Source: an uncultured Porphyromonadaceae bacterium (lineage in GTDB: Bacteria; Bacteroidota; Bacteroidia; Bacteroidales; Muribaculaceae). From it: a stretch of DNA of 6,577 nt. Shown here one piece after another: positions 1-6,577 of the stretch (positions are counted from its first letter, which is position 1; each line of letters begins with the position of its first letter). Below the pieces are notes generated by a model. The model worked only from the letters and a program-made list of their open reading frames with translations, had not been told where the DNA came from and did no database searches. The stretch lies in contig CAJMDR010000120.1 of the NCBI GenBank assembly GCA_905212215.1, positions 1-6,577 of the forward strand, read 5' to 3'. The translations under genes were made by a program, and so were the position numbers.

Positions 1-2
1 AA

Positions 3-3000
3 GAGCTTGTCAAGGATGTCGAGGGTAATTATATTGTCCAGATTCCACCGGGTAAAAGTTCAAAGGTAAAGGTTAGGATGAACTTCAATCCGGCTCCGAA
101 GGAATGTTCCAAAATACGTTCCTTTCAGATTGAACTTGTCAAACTGGAGGGAATGATAAATTTCGGTGTCTTGAAAAAGGGCAAACTCCCAGCAACCACC
201 GGAGCGAGCAAGACAATCACGGTTCCCATACCCGGAGATTCATTTGACAACGGCGAATACTTCTTTCGTGTTCACGTGCTTGACGAGGATTCTCTGGTGC
301 TTGATACGGATAATCCGTTTAAGTACGAGAATATCGAAGAGAAGTGGCAGGAGGCACATGAGGCTGATGAGACACTGACACGAGAACAGTTCCAGCAGGA
401 ACATACCGTTCTAAGAGCCAATGAAACCAACGTATTTAATATCAGAGTCGAGCAAGGCGATGACACTGATACAACAGATGACGATCTGGAGCGTCAGAAG
501 AGAACTCATCCAGACAACCTGCTCCAGGCATTCTTCCACTATTCAATCGAGCAACTTCGGAAAGGTGGGGATGTTGCTGTGCCGGAAGTAAAGGACACTG
601 AATGGAAAGAGGGGTCGTTGAATAACGTATTCTCTTTCGATTTCGGGTCTGCTTACGCATATACCATTCAGATGCCTAAAAAATTGCTTGAACTGGAACG
701 CGCATTTTACAAGCATTCCGGAGAACTGGGTCATGTAAATGCTGAAATCAGTGGTAATCCGACTGATACCAAGCTCCAGGACTGGCATTTTGAGGCTTTG
801 CCTTCTTCGGTAGAAATACCCGCTGAGCTCATCAATAAGCGAAAGGAACTTTTTCAGCTCATTCAGGATTCTGCTGCTTCGGAGTCAGGAGTAGTAAATA
901 CATTCGCAGTATACGAACACGCCAGCAAAGTCAAAGAATATATCAATGATTTTACACAATGGTTGACCTCTCTGAACGGGCTTAACTTTGACGAAGCGAC
1001 AATGGTTGCGATACCGAATATCGATACTGTATCGCTTAACATTGAGATGCCGGATGGAAGCAAGAGCATAGCCAAACTCATAAGTCCGCTTCACCCTTTG
1101 CGTCTTGGCTGGATGGTAAACATCTTTGAACTATATAAGGATTGGGAGAACAGAACCTTGGACAATCCTGATCTTAAGAAACAGTGGTATCGCAATCTGG
1201 ACAAGCTGTTTCTGGGTGAACTTACTCTGGAAGTATCGCCTTTGGTCCTTACTGAGGGGGCATTGGAGATATACCAGTATGTCGGTGAACTTACATTCGG
1301 CTGGGGACTATATGCTCAACCGACTGTCAATCATGACGATTTATTAGCATCGGAGTTCCGTCAGCTCAAATCCTATCTTGCGTCATTGTTCAACATTGCC
1401 AGGGAGAAACAGATTGACAGTGACATGAGTCTGTCGCTTGTTAAACGTCATCTGGAGAACTATGTAAAGTCGCATCCTTACACCCGCAAACTGGTTATCA
1501 ACCTGTTTAATGCCGGTGATGCCAACGTCTTTGCTGATGCCCTCGTTAAGCTTGAGCAATCCTTTGCACAGGAAGAATATGATTATGAGATTAGGCTGTT
1601 TGCTGATGATAAGTTGATTGTTCCCGGCGAGGCTCTTTCCGAATTGTTGAATCCGGAAAGCGTCGTAGCAGATAGTGCCGAGACATTCTCTCAGGCTTCA
1701 AAGAACCGCCTTTTCCCGAAACTCCGATTCTCAATCAACAGCATCTCGGACTTTATTTCGGATTATCAGAAATATCAAGCGCACCTGTCATTCCTTATCA
1801 ATCCATTCCCGGTCAAGACCGCTACCGCAAGACCGGAAGAACTCGCCCGATCATTCTTTGTAAACGGCACAGTCTTCAAAAGTAATGTAAGCGAGGACAG
1901 TAACCCTGATGGAACCGTGTGGAGCCGATATTATGCAAACCGCCCAATTCCGGAACCGGTATCGCCATTTGCAAATGACACCGTAGCGCTGTTTGCTAAT
2001 ATTCAAGGGCTGATAGGTCGAATAGTATCGTCGACAAGTGAACACTCTGTTGTCGCAACCACCCTTGTACTCAATCAGGCCGATGCAATGCTTCTAAGCT
2101 TTGTGCATGAAGTCTCAGACTGGGTTGTGACTTTTGATAAGAATATGGGACCAGAGTTCTATGACTTGCCAGTATCGCGTGACAGCAAGGAAATACCATA
2201 TCTTCTCGATTATATTCCTGGACAGGAAAGAAGCAGTATATCGTCATTCCTGACAACTCGTCCGACCAGCGAGGTTATGGGACTTATGGCTCCGCTCTTT
2301 AGGGAGTTCAATGTCGATATTGCCGATGGAGATATGTTCAAGAGCCTTCTCGAAGATGTCCGTACTATCAGCAGCTCGCTTGTCATGCAGGTGAATACCA
2401 CACAAAACAAAGCGTTTGAGGTGCTTGGCACCACACTGACAAAGAGATTCCTTGCCAAGAAAGGTCTTATGACGGAAGCTTTCCTGATCCCCATTGACTT
2501 GCATAAGGAACTTTTCGAGGACCTTGCTTCGGAAAGCAAAGAACGAGCCGACACACTGTTGGTAAATATCGACACTGAGAATAAAGAGATTATCTTCACT
2601 GTCGTTGAGATAAAATGTCGCAAGCATCTTTCGGAAACAGAAGCCGAAGAGCTCCAGGAGAAGATGCAGAGACAGATAGAGAACACAATTCTTGCTTTGA
2701 AGACGCATTTTGAGGTGGGAACTGCAACCGAAGATCGTCTTGATAGAGAACTGAAGACTCTTGAACTTTCCAACCTTCTTGCTTTCTATGCGAGCAGAGC
2801 TGACCGATATCATGTCCTTGACACAGAAATCGCCTATGAATACCGTAGGTTCCTCGCCGACCTTGGCAATGACTATAACATACGTTTCAAGAAACTCGGA
2901 CTAATATACAACTTCTCTCAGGAGGAAAAACAGATAAAGGATTCTTGGGGAGATACACAATTCTATTCGATGGGAAAGAATGTGATTCAAGACATTCTTT

Positions 3001-4610
3001 CTGACGATGTCCATGCGCTTGAAACAAGCCGATTGAACGAATCTGAGGTTGAACGTGACTTCATGAGCTTCTTTGAGCCGGACAGAAAGGAGAGAATCGT
3101 AACTCGTCGCCGTCAAGAGGCAATGAAGAATGCAATTATCTCCAATCCTAAGGAGGACGAGCCAGTGGAGACTCCTGTTTCCGTTGAAGTCGAGCAATCA
3201 AAAGCGGTTGAACCCATTTCGACAAATAATGTCGAGACGGCAGAAGTTCACGTCGAAAATCCTGAGGTTGAATCCAAGGATTCCAACAATAAGACTGTGA
3301 ACCCGGTGACCAAGCCGGAAGAAGACGCGGATACGGATGTCCCTGCTGTACAACCAATCCCCAGTCCTATCACCCCGGATGTCGATGTCACCTATACAAC
3401 TCCTCGCTGTGATATCCTCCTTGGAAAGAATGAGCCTTCCGCTCAGTTTGGAATACTTGGAAAAATGCTGAATAGCAATCGCCTTGTAGGAATAGATCTT
3501 GACGGATGCAATACATTCAGCCTGTTCGGAGTACAGGGTGCCGGCAAGAGTTATACCATAGGTTCAGTAACAGAGATGGTACTGAAACAATTCAGTAACG
3601 TGAATAAACTGCAAGCACCATTGGCAAGCGTGATATTCCATTACAGCGACAGTATGGATTACGCTCCAGAGTTTACCTCTATGATCTATCCCAATGACGA
3701 GCAGTCGCAACTCGCTCGTCTTAAGGAACAATACGGAGCGGTCGCTGACTCAGTCGATGACGTGATTCTGCTTACACCGGAAAGTAAAGTTGAGCAGCGC
3801 AAAACCGAATATCCCGGCATTGAAGTCTACCCGATAGCCTTTGATTCGTCCGAACTACAGGTTAAGGACTGGATGTTCCTTTTGGGGGCCATGGGAAATG
3901 ACTCGGCATACCTGCGAGTTCTTACACAAATCATGCGCACGATCCGAAACGACCTTTCACTGAAAAATATAAGAAGAGGGGTAAAAACCAATTCTTCGTT
4001 ATCTACAGCTCAGAAAGATCTTGCAGAAATGCGCATAACATTTGCAGAGGAATATATCCGCGATGGAGAAAAATTACAACGTCATCTCCGCCCTGGCCGT
4101 TTAATCATTGTTGACCTCCGAGACGAGTTCATCCAGAAAGACGAAGCGCTGGGACTTTTCGTTGTAATGCTCAATATTTTCTCCAGTGTGATGGAGGTGG
4201 AAGGCAAGCGTTTTAATAAGTTCATCGTCTTTGACGAGGCTCATAAATACATGAACAATAAAGACCTTGTCGGGTCTATTACAACAGCAATCCGAGAAAT
4301 GCGTCATAAGGGAGTGTCAATTATGATTGCTAGTCAGGACCCGATGAGTCTTCCTACTGAGATTATTGAACTCAGCTCGGTTGTCATTCTCCATAGATTC
4401 AACTCTCCACAGTGGGTTAAACACGTGCAGAAGTCGATTACTTCACTGAATACCCTTACGGCTACAGAGATGGCTCAGCTTGGGTCTGGAGAAGCCTATA
4501 TATGGGCAGTTAAAGCTACAGATAAGACGTTTACAACACGTCCTGTCAAGATTCAAATTCGTCCGCGTGTTACAAAGCACGGTGGTGATACAATACAAGC
4601 CGTAAAATGA
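3..4610 (+). CDS. Large HerA/FtsK-type ATPase fused to a PD-(D/E)XK nuclease-like domain (DptH-like), 5' partial
   Basis: The reading frame is open from the first full codon at position 3, so the gene begins left of the window. The ATG at 78 is an internal methionine, since the residues before it (such as ELVKDVEGNYIVQIPPGKS) look coding. Counting the codon at 3 as residue 1, 1535 residues are visible. A long N-terminal region carries SPLHPLRL (361-368) and HEVSDWVVTFDKN (702-714), which I recall from DptH-like ATPases. A nuclease-like motif follows, with Asp850, then VVEIKCR holding Glu869 and Lys871. An acidic, Pro/Val/Glu-rich linker spans about 1048-1133. The ATPase has Walker A GVQGAGKS (1176-1183), Walker B FIVFDEAH (1407-1414) and a HerA-like MIASQD segment (1441-1446). 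The inferred role is a DNA-translocating, DNA-cleaving restriction effector in the cytoplasm. The ATPase assignment is firm, the nuclease good, the DptH relation tentative. The stop overlaps the phosphatase start by four bases. Confidence 0.85.
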   Translation, partial: ELVKDVEGNYIVQIPPGKSSKVKVRMNFNPAPKECSKIRSFQIELVKLEGMINFGVLKKGKLPATTGASKTITVPIPGDSFDNGEYFFRVHVLDEDSLVLDTDNPFKYENIEEKWQEAHEADETLTREQFQQEHTVLRANETNVFNIRVEQGDDTDTTDDDLERQKRTHPDNLLQAFFHYSIEQLRKGGDVAVPEVKDTEWKEGSLNNVFSFDFGSAYAYTIQMPKKLLELERAFYKHSGELGHVNAEISGNPTDTKLQDWHFEALPSSVEIPAELINKRKELFQLIQDSAASESGVVNTFAVYEHASKVKEYINDFTQWLTSLNGLNFDEATMVAIPNIDTVSLNIEMPDGSKSIAKLISPLHPLRLGWMVNIFELYKDWENRTLDNPDLKKQWYRNLDKLFLGELTLEVSPLVLTEGALEIYQYVGELTFGWGLYAQPTVNHDDLLASEFRQLKSYLASLFNIAREKQIDSDMSLSLVKRHLENYVKSHPYTRKLVINLFNAGDANVFADALVKLEQSFAQEEYDYEIRLFADDKLIVPGEALSELLNPESVVADSAETFSQASKNRLFPKLRFSINSISDFISDYQKYQAHLSFLINPFPVKTATARPEELARSFFVNGTVFKSNVSEDSNPDGTVWSRYYANRPIPEPVSPFANDTVALFANIQGLIGRIVSSTSEHSVVATTLVLNQADAMLLSFVHEVSDWVVTFDKNMGPEFYDLPVSRDSKEIPYLLDYIPGQERSSISSFLTTRPTSEVMGLMAPLFREFNVDIADGDMFKSLLEDVRTISSSLVMQVNTTQNKAFEVLGTTLTKRFLAKKGLMTEAFLIPIDLHKELFEDLASESKERADTLLVNIDTENKEIIFTVVEIKCRKHLSETEAEELQEKMQRQIENTILALKTHFEVGTATEDRLDRELKTLELSNLLAFYASRADRYHVLDTEIAYEYRRFLADLGNDYNIRFKKLGLIYNFSQEEKQIKDSWGDTQFYSMGKNVIQDILSDDVHALETSRLNESEVERDFMSFFEPDRKERIVTRRRQEAMKNAIISNPKEDEPVETPVSVEVEQSKAVEPISTNNVETAEVHVENPEVESKDSNNKTVNPVTKPEEDADTDVPAVQPIPSPITPDVDVTYTTPRCDILLGKNEPSAQFGILGKMLNSNRLVGIDLDGCNTFSLFGVQGAGKSYTIGSVTEMVLKQFSNVNKLQAPLASVIFHYSDSMDYAPEFTSMIYPNDEQSQLARLKEQYGAVADSVDDVILLTPESKVEQRKTEYPGIEVYPIAFDSSELQVKDWMFLLGAMGNDSAYLRVLTQIMRTIRNDLSLKNIRRGVKTNSSLSTAQKDLAEMRITFAEEYIRDGEKLQRHLRPGRLIIVDLRDEFIQKDEALGLFVVMLNIFSSVMEVEGKRFNKFIVFDEAHKYMNNKDLVGSITTAIREMRHKGVSIMIASQDPMSLPTEIIELSSVVILHRFNSPQWVKHVQKSITSLNTLTATEMAQLGSGEAYIWAVKATDKTFTTRPVKIQIRPRVTKHGGDTIQAVK
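2460..2880 (+). other. PD-(D/E)XK nuclease-like domain inside the large ATPase gene
   Basis: Within the large protein, the segment around residues 820-960 has the order typical of the restriction-endonuclease fold. An acidic residue (Asp850, codon 2550-2552) is followed by a hydrophobic strand, a turn, then a second strand ending in VVEIKCR with Glu869 (2607-2609) and Lys871 (2613-2615). A long charged helix comes after it (KHLSETEAEELQEKMQRQ). In this family these three residues bind the metal and catalyse phosphodiester cleavage. All three are present, so the site could be active. Domain borders are approximate. Asp857 could be the acidic residue instead of Asp850. Confidence 0.65.
3144..3401 (+). 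other. Acidic, low-complexity linker between nuclease and ATPase parts
   Basis: Residues about 1048-1133 of the large protein are rich in Glu, Asp, Pro, Val, Thr and Asn, with recurring short patterns such as VETP, VEVE, VETA and PEVE and no hydrophobic core. This suggests a flexible tether between the N-terminal/nuclease half and the C-terminal motor. It also holds several Ser and Thr residues that could be phosphorylated, of interest beside a phosphatase gene, but this is only inference. Confidence 0.6.
3411..4580 (+). other. HerA/FtsK-type P-loop ATPase domain
   Basis: The C-terminal 390 or so residues begin with DILLGKN, a typical entry strand of HerA-like domains. Then come Walker A (3528-3551, GVQGAGKS), an LIIVDLRD strand near 4100, Walker B (4221-4244, FIVFDEAH), and a strand ending in MIASQD (4323-4340), where HerA/FtsK proteins place the polar residue that senses the nucleotide. 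The segment IREMRHKG just before it fits the usual position of a trans-acting arginine. Such ATPases form hexameric rings that move double-stranded DNA. Hexamer formation here is inferred from the family. Confidence 0.8.
4607..4610 (+). promoter_or_regulatory. ATGA stop-start overlap (translational coupling)
   Basis: The TGA stop of the ATPase-nuclease gene (4608-4610) overlaps the ATG of the phosphatase gene (4607-4609). No strong Shine-Dalgarno sequence precedes it. This layout normally means terminating ribosomes re-initiate on the next gene, which ties the amounts of the two proteins together. Confidence 0.8.
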
Positions 4611-5296
4611 AAATATTTGAATTTTCGTCCAAAGGAAGCAGAAAAGAGAACCAGGACTTCATCGCCTATAGACTCATGGGCGATGAAGCCGGTATCTTTG
4701 TTGTGGCCGATGGTATGGGAGGCTACGCTAAAGGAGCGGAGGCTGCTCAGGTGTGTGCCGAGGCAATTGTGGAATATATTGAAGGCCATTGGCATGACAA
4801 TATCGACGATGATGAGAAACTCAGACAATCCTTTATTTATGCCAATGAATCACTTTCATTCAAGCGATTTGCCCTTGGTGTAAAAACTATGGGATGTTGC
4901 CTTGTGGCTTCTCTTATCAAAGATGGAGCGGTACGCTTTCTCTGGCTTGGTGATACGAGAGGCTATCTTTTCCGGAATGGGGAAGAGATATATCGCTCAC
5001 AGGATCATTCTATAGTAAACGAACTGGCCAAAATCAAGACCCTTCGTGCTGAGGATATAGAGAAGTATTCAAATGTCGTTACGCGAAGTATGATGGGTGA
5101 TGACAATCTGGGACCCTTGGAGATAGAAAAGCAGAAGTATTTACCCGGGGATATTGTATTCCTATGTTCTGATGGGCTTCATAAAGAGGTTGAGCCTGAA
5201 AGGGTCATCGGTTCAGATTCTAAAATGAAGGCAATGATTGCAGAAGTCTCATCCCGGTTTGATGATAATCTTACCTATCTCGAAATTCAAAATTGA
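4607..5296 (+). CDS. PP2C-family Ser/Thr protein phosphatase
   Basis: This 229-residue protein is a nearly minimal PP2C (PPM) domain, slightly short for bacterial members, with no signal peptide or membrane segment. It would remove phosphate from Ser/Thr in cytoplasmic proteins using bound Mn or Mg ions. The signature motifs appear in order: GSRKENQD (10-17), ADGMGG (34-39), KTMGCCLVAS (93-102), LGDTRGYLFRNG (114-125), TRSMMG (159-164), FLCSDGL (185-191) and DDNLTYLEI (219-227). The metal-binding residues expected from the family, Asp17, Asp35, Gly36, Asp189 and Asp220, are all present, so it should be active. The usual Thr pair after the TMG motif is replaced by Cys97-Cys98. The start is fixed by the ATGA overlap with the upstream stop, implying translational coupling and one transcript with the ATPase-nuclease. 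Its substrate is unknown. A kinase partner, absent from the window, is expected nearby. Confidence 0.93.
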   Translation: MKIFEFSSKGSRKENQDFIAYRLMGDEAGIFVVADGMGGYAKGAEAAQVCAEAIVEYIEGHWHDNIDDDEKLRQSFIYANESLSFKRFALGVKTMGCCLVASLIKDGAVRFLWLGDTRGYLFRNGEEIYRSQDHSIVNELAKIKTLRAEDIEKYSNVVTRSMMGDDNLGPLEIEKQKYLPGDIVFLCSDGLHKEVEPERVIGSDSKMKAMIAEVSSRFDDNLTYLEIQN

Positions 5297-5373
5297 TATA
5301 GCAACAAGTATTATATAGACAGTATTCTCAATCACTTGGAAAGGCGCGAGAAAACATAGATACTGATTCGAAT
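5297..5373 (+). other. 77-base spacer between phosphatase and KAP genes
   Basis: I see no hairpin with a T-run and no clear Bacteroidota promoter (no TAnnTTTG with an upstream TTTG) here. A six-base direct repeat, AGTATT, occurs at 5307-5312 and 5321-5326. The KAP frame stays open back to a TAG at 5299-5301 but has no ATG, GTG or TTG before 5374. The KAP gene is probably still on the same transcript, with its own ribosome entry. Confidence 0.4.
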
Positions 5374-6327
5374 ATGAATTGTAAAGAACTTGAAATAGAA
5401 GTACAGCCCAAAAAGCCTTTTGAGAACGACTTGTTTGGTTTGCATTCTTTCGGGGAAATGCTTACCGGAATTATTGATTCGTATGCAGACACCGGTGCTG
5501 TCATAACAATCAATGGCGAATGGGGTATTGGGAAAACCACTTTCCTAAGGATGTGGAATCAGTATCTCATAGACAGTCACTATCGTACTCTTTTTTTCAA
5601 CGCATGGCAATGTGATTATTACGATGATCCTATGCTCGCTCTTATTGGAGAACTATCAGAGGAATTTGGGCAAAAGAGTGGGTTCCAAGACTTTGTAAAA
5701 AAAGGGGGACGTTTAGCATTCAGATTTGGAGGAGAACTCCTTAAAGGAATCATTAAGAATCGTTTAGGCACTGATTTAGATGCAGTCGTAGATGAAGTTA
5801 CCGATATAGGAATCGAGTCAGTCAAAGATTATAGAGAGAGCAAAAACTTACTCGAAGATTTTAAGAAACAACTGACGGAGATTGTTGCAGATCCAGAGAA
5901 TGAAAAACCTGTTGTCTTTATAATAGACGAACTCGATAGATGTAACCCCAAATTTGCGGTTAAATTATTAGAACGCTTAAAGCACTTATTTGAGGTGCCA
6001 AACATCATATTTGTCCTTGGACTTAACACCGAGCAACTTCAATATGCTGTTCAGGGATTCTATGGGTCTGCCTATATTAATGGGAATGAATACTTAAAAC
6101 GTTTCTTTGATGTAGAGTTAAGTCTTCCTTCTCCAAAGTTAGATGTATATTGCAAGAGCCTTTTCGTTTCTCAGGGTATTGATGAATACTTCAAAAAACA
6201 TGAAGATGCAGGCTGGATGTCAGAAAGAGATCGTGAGGCAACCCGATTCTCTGAATGCGCTTGCGACCTCATTATTGCTAATAATACAAATCTTCAAAGA
6301 GTCGCGCAAAAGGACCATGGAGCGTGA
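5374..6327 (+). CDS. KAP-family P-loop NTPase, C-terminally truncated
   Basis: The N-terminus (PFENDLFGLHSFGEML, 15-30) is the usual lead-in of KAP NTPases. Walker A is GEWGIGKT (48-55), the family hallmark FNAW lies at 75-78 followed by DDPMLALI, Walker B is VVFIIDELDRC (180-190), and the later LKRFFDVELSLP segment matches the conserved region after the sensor strand. Many KAP proteins carry transmembrane helices between the Walker motifs. The corresponding stretch here (about 86-178) is charged and soluble, so this is a cytoplasmic variant. KAP NTPases recur in phage-defence loci as sensors or switches; the role here is inferred from that. At 317 residues it is short for the family, usually 450 or more. 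The helical C-terminus is missing, and after about residue 309 the frame enters foreign sequence and stops at 6325-6327. The NTP-binding site is intact, but function may be lost. The start at 5374 is the only usable codon upstream of the domain. Confidence 0.85.
   Translation: MNCKELEIEVQPKKPFENDLFGLHSFGEMLTGIIDSYADTGAVITINGEWGIGKTTFLRMWNQYLIDSHYRTLFFNAWQCDYYDDPMLALIGELSEEFGQKSGFQDFVKKGGRLAFRFGGELLKGIIKNRLGTDLDAVVDEVTDIGIESVKDYRESKNLLEDFKKQLTEIVADPENEKPVVFIIDELDRCNPKFAVKLLERLKHLFEVPNIIFVLGLNTEQLQYAVQGFYGSAYINGNEYLKRFFDVELSLPSPKLDVYCKSLFVSQGIDEYFKKHEDAGWMSERDREATRFSECACDLIIANNTNLQRVAQKDHGA
6296..6316. other. Junction between KAP gene and transposase sequence
   Basis: Around 6300 the sequence changes from AT-rich KAP coding DNA to clearly more GC-rich DNA with different codon use, and the plausible coding frame shifts from that of 5374 to that of 6317. 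The exact breakpoint cannot be fixed: residues up to about NLQRV still fit the KAP C-terminal domain, while SRKRTMERE in the other frame already fits the transposase. I found no terminal inverted repeat and no room for an insertion-sequence end plus leader before the ATG at 6317. Confidence 0.55.
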
Positions 6328-6577
6328 GATAGAATGTCTGAAGAGCGGGAAGCCTGCCGAGATTCCCGAACCTCACATCGGCGAGGTAAAGGAGTACGGG
6401 CTTTCCGATTACATTCTGACGGAGCAGAAGCAATGCATAGACCGTCTGAAGCAGTTTTTCCCTCAGGAATGGACTCGGATAACGGCGCTGGCTTACTGCA
6501 GGTTGCGCAGTCAGTCTCCGCTGCGGCGGGTGCTCGGAGATTTCTCAGACAGTTTCATGTCTGAAAAAATCGGCAGC
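6317..6577 (+). CDS. Transposase fragment (DDE, IS4/IS1634-like), N-terminal part, cut by right edge
   Basis: The frame beginning at ATG 6317 stays open to the right edge (87 codons) and encodes a charged, soluble segment. It includes EIPEPHIGEVKEYGLSDYIL followed by ALAYCRLRSQSPLRRVLGDF and SDSFMSEKI. The last part resembles the region before the catalytic core in IS4-superfamily transposases, where a helix with an Arg-Leu and SPL pattern is common. The catalytic Asp/Asp/Glu residues would lie beyond the window and cannot be checked. Base composition differs sharply from the KAP gene. The frame also reads through upstream (SRKRT) with no element end visible, so the true N-terminus may be missing and the piece may be a remnant or an assembly join. 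The family call comes from memory of similar proteins and is moderate. Confidence 0.6.
   Translation, partial: MEREIECLKSGKPAEIPEPHIGEVKEYGLSDYILTEQKQCIDRLKQFFPQEWTRITALAYCRLRSQSPLRRVLGDFSDSFMSEKIGS

Noticed and set aside
2210..2813. Two overlapping minus-strand open frames of about 187-189 codons
   Set aside because: They lie opposite the nuclease-like part of the large gene, have Ser/Cys/Phe-rich sequences typical of antisense shadows, and show no recognisable motif.
5297..5359. Possible readthrough extension of the phosphatase past its TGA (about 20 codons open to a TAG)
   Set aside because: The PP2C domain is complete at the DDNLTYLEI strand, and 20 open codons are expected often by chance.
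5251..5373. Possible Bacteroidota promoter for the KAP gene (a TTTG at 5257-5260)
   Set aside because: No matching TAnnTTTG element lies at the right distance downstream, so the single TTTG is not evidence.
5297..5373. Rho-independent terminator between phosphatase and KAP genes
   Set aside because: No stable inverted repeat followed by a T-run is visible.
6334..6564. Plus-strand open frame of 76 codons near the right edge
   Set aside because: It overlaps the transposase frame in another phase and encodes an Arg/Ser/Gly-rich sequence without domain features. The frame from 6317 is open to the edge and has transposase-like content.
1..6577. CRISPR array, tRNA, rRNA or riboswitch
   Set aside because: No regularly spaced direct repeats, no cloverleaf or rRNA-like segments were seen, and nearly all of the window is coding.

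Overview
The window reads as a piece of an accessory (defence-island-like) region from a Bacteroidota genome, probably a gut Bacteroidales. The placement rests on weak cues: moderate GC, little sign of Shine-Dalgarno sequences before the internal starts, and a transposase fragment of a type I associate with gut Bacteroidales. It is inference, not proof.

All supported genes are on the + strand. Positions 3-4610 hold the 3' part of a very large gene whose start lies left of the window. Its product (1535 residues visible) has a long N-terminal region, a PD-(D/E)XK-type nuclease motif in the middle, an acidic proline-rich linker, and a C-terminal HerA/FtsK-type ATPase. This resembles DptH/DndH-like ATPases of DNA-modification-linked restriction systems, but the match is by architecture and remembered motifs only. 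Its stop overlaps the start of a compact PP2C-type Ser/Thr phosphatase (4607-5296) in an ATGA junction. After a 77-base gap comes a KAP-family P-loop NTPase (5374-6327) with intact Walker A and B motifs and no membrane segments. It is cut off after about 309 native residues. From about 6300 to the right edge the sequence becomes more GC-rich and encodes, in another frame, an N-terminal piece of a DDE-type transposase.

The working model is a phage-defence or DNA-restriction operon. The ATPase-nuclease would be the DNA-translocating and cleaving effector, the PP2C would reset or hold off a phosphorylation signal (implying a Ser/Thr kinase upstream, outside the window), and the KAP NTPase would be a sensor, switch or accessory effector. 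The right end appears damaged by a mobile element or by an assembly join at a repeated element. No RNA genes, CRISPR array, riboswitch or convincing terminator was found.
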